Source: Zoogloeaceae bacterium (lineage in GTDB: Bacteria > Pseudomonadota > Gammaproteobacteria > Burkholderiales > Rhodocyclaceae). Taken from it: 12,447 bases of DNA. A program made the position numbers and the translations under genes. Below are positions 8,400 to 12,447 of the stretch, piece by piece. The notes under the pieces were generated by a model that was not told the origin of the DNA, made no database searches, and saw only the letters and a list, made by a program, of their open reading frames with translations. The stretch is taken from assembly GCA_031273145.1 (NCBI GenBank), contig JAISSL010000194.1:1-12447 (forward strand), read 5' to 3'. How positions within the stretch are numbered: position 1 is the stretch's first letter; each line of letters opens with the position of its first letter.

Positions 8400-9551
8400 T
8401 CAGAAGCCCTGCGAATATTGGATGCCCAGGATGTGTCCGCTGGCATCGTAATTTCCGCGCAGGGTGGTGCTGCCGATGTTGTTGTCCAGGCGCGGATTCT
8501 TCATGGATTGATAGGCATAGCCGAAATCGAGGGCGGATGCCTTGCCGAACTGGTATTGCGCGCCTATGGAAAACCAGAGGCGATGTGTATCGGGCAGGAT
8601 GGCAAGCCGCTCGGAAGTGGAGATGGGGCTGCGGTCGTAGGCCAGGCCGAATTTCGTTTTCCACTGGTTATCCCAGGCGTAGGCCGCGCCCCAGGCGAAC
8701 CGCCAGCCGTCTTCGTCGTAATCGTCCAGAGCCTGCCAGAGACTGTAGGAAAAATCGCCCATGGCTTCCCAACGGTCATTGACCTGCTGCCAGACGGAAA
8801 AGGAGAAAACGTCCGGGGTCGTGAAGCGCCCCCGCGCATTGACGCCGGGAAAGGTATCGAGCAGGCTGGGAGTATCGAAGCGGTATTCCATGCCGGAACG
8901 ATAGGCAAGCCCAAGCCGCATGGCAGGGGAAAGCGTATACAACAGGCCGGCGTTCCAGCCAAAATCGCTATCCGCATCCGAATCCTGCTCGCCTTCCCGC
9001 GCGACCTTTAAGCGGATTTTCTGGTAATTCAGTCCTGCGCCCAGGGAAAGACGGTCGGAGACGCGGTAGGCAAGGGTCGGGTTGAAGTTGAGGCTGTCAA
9101 GCTCCGCCTTGGTGACGACGCTTCGCCCAAGCCAGTCGTTGCCATAATCCAGCTTGAGGCTGTAGGGGGACGATAGCCCCAGCCCGACCGACCAGTCTTT
9201 GGCGATAGCCCAGGCCAGATAGGTGTGCGGCAGGGTTTGCCATTTTCCGGCCTGCCTGCTTTCATCGCCGTTGATGTTGGAGCTGCCCCGGTCGTTGAAC
9301 TGGTAGCGATGCAGGCGTCCGGTTGCGCCCAGGGAGAACTGCACCCCTTGCAGCAGGGTCAAGCCTGCCGGGTTGTAGTGCAGGACGCTGGCGTTATCCG
9401 CGACTGCCGATGCGCCGGCATAGGAGACGCCCAGTCCGCTGGCGTTTTGTTCCGCGTCAAGACCGCTTGCGCTGACTGAAGCGGAGAGGCCAAGACAGAG
9501 CGCCACGCACAGAAGAGCAGACGGGGAAGAGGGGTTCGGTTGGCCAGACAT
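8400..9551 (-). CDS. OmpP1/FadL-family outer-membrane transporter of hydrophobic compounds
   Basis: FadL-type barrels carry long-chain fatty acids or other hydrophobic molecules across the outer membrane by lateral diffusion. The 383-residue protein begins with a signal peptide (hydrophobic 12-24, likely cut after SVSA at 28). The family N-terminal hatch motif follows: AEQNASGLGVSYAGASAVAD (33-52) and VLHYNPAGL (56-64). Alternating amphipathic strands continue to a barrel end in QYSQGF with terminal Phe. It is somewhat shorter than E. coli FadL. The predicted signal peptide has no Lys or Arg before the hydrophobic core, which is unusual, and no in-frame ATG lies just upstream, so the start is less certain than the family call. 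The gene is 72 nt downstream of a thioesterase and its terminator, and heads the tight DUF2802-SPOR-recD group. The substrate (fatty acids, aromatics or other) cannot be told. Confidence 0.9.
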   Translation of the reverse strand: MSGQPNPSSPSALLCVALCLGLSASVSASGLDAEQNASGLGVSYAGASAVADNASVLHYNPAGLTLLQGVQFSLGATGRLHRYQFNDRGSSNINGDESRQAGKWQTLPHTYLAWAIAKDWSVGLGLSSPYSLKLDYGNDWLGRSVVTKAELDSLNFNPTLAYRVSDRLSLGAGLNYQKIRLKVAREGEQDSDADSDFGWNAGLLYTLSPAMRLGLAYRSGMEYRFDTPSLLDTFPGVNARGRFTTPDVFSFSVWQQVNDRWEAMGDFSYSLWQALDDYDEDGWRFAWGAAYAWDNQWKTKFGLAYDRSPISTSERLAILPDTHRLWFSIGAQYQFGKASALDFGYAYQSMKNPRLDNNIGSTTLRGNYDASGHILGIQYSQGF

Positions 9552-9586
9552 TTTTTCTGATAAACATAAAGGGTTTGACGGGCATG

Positions 9587-9606
9587 AAAAATCCGTGAAA
9601 TCACGG
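9587..9606 (-). terminator. Intrinsic terminator of the acyl-CoA thioesterase gene
   Basis: Read leftward, CCGTGA, loop TT, TCACGG is followed by ATTTTT (+ strand 9592-9587). It is 17 nt past the thioesterase stop and 35 nt before the fadL start, so it separates the two genes and implies that fadL has its own promoter or depends on read-through. The 6-bp stem is short, so leakiness is likely. Confidence 0.65.
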
Positions 9607-9623
9607 GAAAAAACAGGGCAATT

Positions 9624-10025
9624 TTACGCATTTTCCGCCGGTACGTCGCGTTTATTGCCGCTATCGTCAATGGCGACATAGGTAAGTGTTGCTTCTGTCA
9701 CTTTGACGGTCACCGGGTTTTGCGGATGCCGTTCCGCGAACACTTCGACCGAGACGGAGAGCGAAGTTTTTCCAACCGAAAGAATGCTGGCATAAAAACT
9801 GACCAGATCGCCGGAAGAAACCGGCTGCTGGAAGCGAAAGGCATTGACGGCGACGGTGGCAACCCGTCCGCGCGCGCGGCGCATGGCGGCGACGCCTCCG
9901 GCGATGTCGACGTGCGCCATGATCCAGCCGCCGAAGATGTCGCCGAACATGTTTTCGTTTTGGGGCATGGGTACCAGCCGCAGGGCGGGCTGGCCTTCGG
10001 GCAGGGAGACGGGGGTATCAATCAT
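9624..10025 (-). CDS. yciA: YciA-type hotdog acyl-CoA thioesterase
   Basis: This 133-residue cytosolic protein is a single hotdog domain that hydrolyses acyl-CoA to free acid and CoA. It has the YciA-like core MPQNENMFGDIFGGWIMAHV (20-39) with Asp29 and Asp40 (HVDIAGG) at the active-site region. The strands VATVAVNAFRFQQPVSSGDL and SVEVFAERHP follow in family order. Length is normal for the single-hotdog type. The start has a good Shine-Dalgarno, GAGGA, 7 nt upstream on the - strand. A terminator follows, so it is probably a single-gene unit. It lies just upstream of a FadL-family barrel, which hints at a shared lipid theme (uptake and acyl-CoA turnover), but they are not clearly cotranscribed. 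It is transcribed divergently from the porin. Chain-length preference is not visible from sequence. Confidence 0.92.
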   Translation of the reverse strand: MIDTPVSLPEGQPALRLVPMPQNENMFGDIFGGWIMAHVDIAGGVAAMRRARGRVATVAVNAFRFQQPVSSGDLVSFYASILSVGKTSLSVSVEVFAERHPQNPVTVKVTEATLTYVAIDDSGNKRDVPAENA

Positions 10026-10081
10026 GGGATTTTCCTCAAGGGTTGGATGAAGGGAAGGGCTATTTTACGCGCCATTGCCTG

Positions 10082-10122
10082 CCTCTTCCCCAAAGACCTT
10101 GCGAAAAGATTTTGTGAAGAGG
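10082..10122. promoter_or_regulatory. Spaced inverted repeat between the divergent thioesterase and porin genes
   Basis: CCTCTTC (10082-10088) and GAAGAGG (10116-10122) are perfect inverted copies with 27 bp between them. They sit in the 190-bp divergent intergenic region, upstream of the candidate porin promoter. They could be half-sites of an operator or an RNA hairpin. A 7-bp repeat can occur by chance, so the call is weak. Confidence 0.25.
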
Positions 10123-10160
10123 TTTTGCAATGGCTCTGCCATTTTTTTTGCATGGAATGC

Positions 10161-10169
10161 TGCTATGAT
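10161..10169 (+). promoter_or_regulatory. Candidate extended -10 promoter of the porin gene
   Basis: TGC followed by TATGAT (10164-10169) matches the extended -10 consensus TGnTATAAT closely. No good -35 hexamer is seen at 17 bp (it is a T-run there), as is usual for extended -10 promoters. Transcription would start near 10176 and give a leader of about 40 nt before the porin ATG at 10216. Confidence 0.45.
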
Positions 10170-10215
10170 GAAGCGATACGAATCCAACCGCCTGAACTTC
10201 ATAAGGGAACATCCC

Positions 10216-11367
10216 ATGCGGCAAAAACGGTTTTCACGCTTCCTTGTGGCTATTCTGACCGCCCTTGTTGCGCCCGGCGCGGCGTGGGCGCAAACCAACG
10301 TCGAAATTTACGGTTCCATTGACATTGGCTTTTCGCGTCGCGGCGACAACACTGAGCGCGGCGTAGGCACCAAGTATTCGATTGATTCTGGCACGATCTC
10401 CGGCAACCGTCTGGGCTTTCGGGGAACGGAAGAATTGGGCAACGGCGTAAAGGCGCTGTTTACCCTGGAATCCGGCTTCAAGGCGGATGACGGCTCGTTA
10501 ATCGACGAAAACATACTATTTTATCGTCAGGCTTTCATAGGGCTGACGGGCGGGTTCGGCACTCTCAGCGTGGGTCGCCTCTACGCGCCGCGTGATGATC
10601 TGGTGTCTTCCATTGACCCTTTTGAAGGCTCTTCGGTCGGGCAGGCCGCCAACGTCTTTGATGACGTGAGTTTTTACGGCGACTCTAATCGTGCCTTTGC
10701 CTATATCACCCGCGTGGACAATGCGGTATCTTACGTTTCTCCCGCCTGGAACGGGCTGAACGTCACTTTTTTGTACGCGACCAACGTAGACGCGCCGGAA
10801 CAAATCGGCAATAAGGGCGATGCCAAGACCCTGGCCTTCCTGCCCCGCTACCAGAAAGACGCGCTGGATGTCGGTTTATCCTACCAGGGCATCAGGATGG
10901 ATGAAGTTGTCTCCGGCGGCGCGTCTGGCAAAACGGATCAATGGACGTTCGGCGGTTCCTACAATTTCGGCGTGGTCAAGCTGGCGGCCTATTACGACCA
11001 ATACAAGGCCAGGCGCTCCGACTACGAAAACTCCGAAAAGCTGAAAACCTGGCTGGTTGGCGCAACCGTGCCCATTGGCAAACATAGCGTTTTGACTTCC
11101 TGCACCCAATCCAGATTCGATGACCATACCCATGATCGCCCCGGCACGGCAAGACAGTGCGCGCTTGGCTACCTCTATTTTCTTTCCGCGCGCACCAGCT
11201 TTTTCGCCGTTTATTCCGACATTCACAATGACGACGCAAAAGGGGAAGATGGCGGCAACGACGGCAACCGCAGGGTACACCGCCACGCGAACGCCGCCGA
11301 CACCTATAACGACTGGGAGTCCGGCTACCAGAATGGCTTTCAGTTCGGCATGAAGCATACGTTTTGA
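10216..11367 (+). CDS. Gram-negative trimeric porin (betaproteobacterial type)
   Basis: A general-diffusion outer-membrane porin of the family common in Burkholderiales and Neisseriales. The start is ATG 10216, preceded by AAGGGA (10203-10208) at 7 nt. This gives a 383-residue precursor with signal peptide 1-25 cut at AWA/QTN. The frame is open for 47 codons upstream, but those encode no signal and cross the promoter. The mature protein begins with the typical first strand VEIYGSIDIGF. The family strand NRLGFRGTEELGNGVKALFT (64-83) follows, then FYRQAFIGLTGGFGTLSVGR (102-121). The DPFEG loop (134-138) lies in the constriction-loop L3 region, and the protein ends GMKHTF with C-terminal Phe for BAM recognition. 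Oddities: two cysteines (296 and 315) flank a His/Asp-rich segment, and a second His/Asp/Gly/Asn-rich loop (about 336-365) precedes the last strand. Both loops are probably extracellular. Pore selectivity is not predictable here. Confidence 0.93.
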   Translation: MRQKRFSRFLVAILTALVAPGAAWAQTNVEIYGSIDIGFSRRGDNTERGVGTKYSIDSGTISGNRLGFRGTEELGNGVKALFTLESGFKADDGSLIDENILFYRQAFIGLTGGFGTLSVGRLYAPRDDLVSSIDPFEGSSVGQAANVFDDVSFYGDSNRAFAYITRVDNAVSYVSPAWNGLNVTFLYATNVDAPEQIGNKGDAKTLAFLPRYQKDALDVGLSYQGIRMDEVVSGGASGKTDQWTFGGSYNFGVVKLAAYYDQYKARRSDYENSEKLKTWLVGATVPIGKHSVLTSCTQSRFDDHTHDRPGTARQCALGYLYFLSARTSFFAVYSDIHNDDAKGEDGGNDGNRRVHRHANAADTYNDWESGYQNGFQFGMKHTF

Positions 11368-11395
11368 GCCGTAGCTACATTGTCTTTTTCAAGCA

Positions 11396-11417
11396 GGCGG
11401 GAAGAAGGCGGGAAGAA
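11396..11417. repeat. 11-bp perfect tandem duplication
   Basis: GGCGGGAAGAA occurs twice in a row (11396-11406 and 11407-11417), followed by a partial AGCG continuation. It sits about 30 bp after the porin stop, at the left border of a cluster of palindromic repeats. Confidence 0.75.
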
Positions 11418-11440
11418 AGCGTAACAGTACCTACCTCGTC

Positions 11441-11460
11441 ATTCCCGCGAAGGCGGGAAT
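11441..11460. repeat. dRS3-like inverted repeat (ATTCCC-N8-GGGAAT)
   Basis: ATTCCCGCGAAGGCGGGAAT fits the Neisseria dRS3 pattern ATTCCC-N8-GGGAAT exactly and has a GCG/GGC-rich core. Very similar CGTCATTCCCGCG...GGCGGGAATCCAG elements are widespread in proteobacteria. In Neisseria, dRS3 copies serve as insertion targets for filamentous phage. Here it lies between the porin and a secreted protein gene. The family assignment is from memory of the consensus. Confidence 0.75.
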
Positions 11461-11470
11461 CCAGAAATAG

Positions 11471-11496
11471 CCCCTCGCCCGCTTGCGGGAGAGGGG
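11471..11496. repeat. 26-bp near-perfect palindromic intergenic repeat
   Basis: CCCCTC-G-CCCGC, loop TT, GCGGG-A-GAGGGG form a strong hairpin with a single G/A mismatch in the stem. It is followed by TTGGGGAGAGGG. This CCCTC.CCCGCTTGCGGGAGAGGG type of element is a commonly dispersed intergenic repeat in several proteobacterial genomes. It may act as an mRNA-end hairpin for the porin. Confidence 0.75.
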
Positions 11497-11505
11497 TTGG
11501 GGAGA

Positions 11506-11529
11506 GGGCAACACACCTTGTGGTTGCCC
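11506..11529. repeat. Third hairpin of the repeat cluster
   Basis: GGGCAAC (11506-11512) and GTTGCCC (11523-11529) are perfect inverted copies with a 10-nt loop. The hairpin lies 30 nt downstream of the stop of the leftward gene at 11560, so it could end that transcript, though no T-run follows on either strand. Confidence 0.55.
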
Positions 11530-11559
11530 TGCCTTTGGCGTTCGCTTCGTGCGCTTCAG

Positions 11560-12447
11560 CTATTTTGGTTCCAAGGGTGTTCCAGATTTAAAGGCTTTTT
11601 CATCAGCCGCGCCCATTCCAGAGTATTTGTGCGTCAAACCAAGAGCTGTTACACCAGACACAGATGTAAACCACATGATATTTTGTGGCGGCTTGGTTTT
11701 GCAGGTGTAGCGACCATCTTTCTTTTTTACGGGATTGGAACACCATTCCAGCGAAACACCAAAACTGATGCTGTTATCCACGCTTGGGGAACCATATTTC
11801 TTCACCACGGCATCCCTGGTTAGCTTTGAATCATACAAACCTACATTCATTACATTGTTGTGCATGGCGTAGCCATTCCGATACTCGCGGGAATCCTTTT
11901 TTGCAAGTTTAACCAAAATATAATCTCGATCAACACCATCTCCATGAACCCAAAGCTGCGTCGGATAGACAGGTTCTTTTTGACTCTCAGGGATACTCAC
12001 ATGGATGCTCGCCTTTATGTGGTAATTGTCATCAGGGTCATATTCGCGGCGAGTTCCAAATATGTTAGTTGCTTCCTCTTGAGCATCATGACGACACTTA
12101 TTGCTAGCAAAATGCCTAGCCTTTTCACAAGCAGCATCACAACCACGTTCATACGGGCTGGGTAGATCGTCGCACTTCTTGGACGCAGCTTCAAGTGAAG
12201 GAAAAGTAGCCTTGCACGCATTTTCGGAGAGCTTGTCAAAGCACTTCTCACCTCGAATTTCTGTGTCCCCAATCCCAAAATATGCAGCCGCTGCCGTCTT
12301 TGCATTCTGGTAGTTCATGCCCAGTTTTACGCCCGCAACGTCAAACCTGGTGACATCATGACTCTTCTGGGCATAAGCAGACGAAAAACCCGCCATGCCC
12401 GCGACAAACACGCACAGCCATGCGGCAAACTGGATGAGCGGGTTCTT
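11560..12447 (-). CDS. Secreted cysteine-rich protein of unknown function (5' end beyond window)
   Basis: I do not recognise this gene. The frame is open to the right edge, so the true start is probably just outside; 295 residues are visible. A GTG at 12409-12411 could be taken as the start, but that would cut into a good signal peptide. From the edge, KNPLIQFAAWLCVFVAGMAG leads into FSSAYA with likely cleavage after residue 26, so the protein is exported. Mature features: a DVAGVKLGMNYQNAKTAA stretch (near 37-54), reminiscent of the beta-strand plus GM..A helix of BamE/SmpA-like folds. A cysteine-rich segment (Cys69, 78, 92, 103, 107, 118) follows. A second half has LTRDAVVKKYGSPS (near 208-221) and Cys236 and Cys249. 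Eight cysteines in the mature part suggest periplasmic disulfides. Base composition and codon use are clearly more AT-rich than in the neighbours, and the gene borders a repeat cluster, which points to recent acquisition. The BamE-like resemblance is an inference from short motifs. Confidence 0.75.
   Translation of the reverse strand, partial: KNPLIQFAAWLCVFVAGMAGFSSAYAQKSHDVTRFDVAGVKLGMNYQNAKTAAAAYFGIGDTEIRGEKCFDKLSENACKATFPSLEAASKKCDDLPSPYERGCDAACEKARHFASNKCRHDAQEEATNIFGTRREYDPDDNYHIKASIHVSIPESQKEPVYPTQLWVHGDGVDRDYILVKLAKKDSREYRNGYAMHNNVMNVGLYDSKLTRDAVVKKYGSPSVDNSISFGVSLEWCSNPVKKKDGRYTCKTKPPQNIMWFTSVSGVTALGLTHKYSGMGAADEKAFKSGTPLEPK

Noticed and set aside
8396..8446. Longer start for the DUF2802 gene at 8446
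   Set aside because: It would overlap the fadL end by 47 nt and put 17 extra polar residues ahead of MNWT. The ATG at 8395 just past the fadL stop fits the tight operon better.
10026..10080. Leftward promoter for the thioesterase with TAAAAT as -10 (complement of 10062-10067)
   Set aside because: The -10 is acceptable but no -35 hexamer lies at 16-18 bp, so the sequence alone does not support it.
10075..10215. N-terminal 47-codon extension of the porin frame
   Set aside because: The extension runs through the candidate promoter and would bury the signal peptide. ATG 10216 has a good Shine-Dalgarno followed at once by a proper signal sequence.
11368..11395. Terminator after the porin using GTAGCTAC and the following T-rich stretch
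   Set aside because: The palindrome is only 8 bp with no loop and the T-run is 11 nt away, so it cannot form a normal intrinsic terminator.
11396..11530. Repeat cluster considered as a CRISPR array
   Set aside because: The repeats differ from each other, are self-palindromic and have no regular spacers.
11364..11823. Overlapping + strand frames across the repeat cluster
   Set aside because: They translate palindromic repeats and the antisense of the secreted protein gene, with no ribosome-binding site or family resemblance.

Overview
The window looks like a chromosomal segment of a betaproteobacterium. The evidence is a type IV pilus secretin gene overlapping pilP, a Burkholderia/Neisseria-style 16-strand porin ending in Phe, a proline-rich SPOR-domain protein, a DUF2802 protein, and moderately GC-rich DNA carrying a Neisseria-like dRS3 inverted repeat. 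I cannot name a genus. Most of the window is housekeeping and cell-envelope content. I see no prophage, transposase, CRISPR array, tRNA or rRNA.

Left part, + strand: the last 36 codons of pilP overlap the start of pilQ by an ATGA junction, so this is the end of a pil operon. A strong intrinsic terminator follows pilQ. Next comes tgt (tRNA-guanine transglycosylase, queuosine pathway), whose start is overlapped by a 7-codon reading frame with a much better ribosome-binding site than tgt itself. tgt converges on a PiT-family phosphate transporter, and a perfect 10-bp inverted repeat spans the junction between the two genes.

Middle, - strand, in transcription order: a YciA-type acyl-CoA thioesterase with its own terminator, an OmpP1/FadL outer-membrane transporter, a DUF2802 membrane-anchored coiled-coil protein, a SPOR-domain septal-type protein, recD without neighbouring recB or recC, and pit. 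From fadL to recD the gaps are only 4, 2 and 12 nt, so these four are probably one transcript. It mixes lipid uptake, cell envelope and DNA repair.

Right part: a porin gene is transcribed divergently from the thioesterase, with a candidate extended -10 promoter. After it come about 190 bp packed with short repeats: an 11-bp tandem duplication, a dRS3-like inverted repeat, a near-perfect 26-bp palindrome and a third hairpin. Beyond these lies a more AT-rich, cysteine-rich, secreted protein gene of unknown function that runs off the right edge. This repeat-plus-unknown-gene end is the most accessory-looking part and the best place for a second look. The rest is mostly well-known families in a somewhat unusual order.
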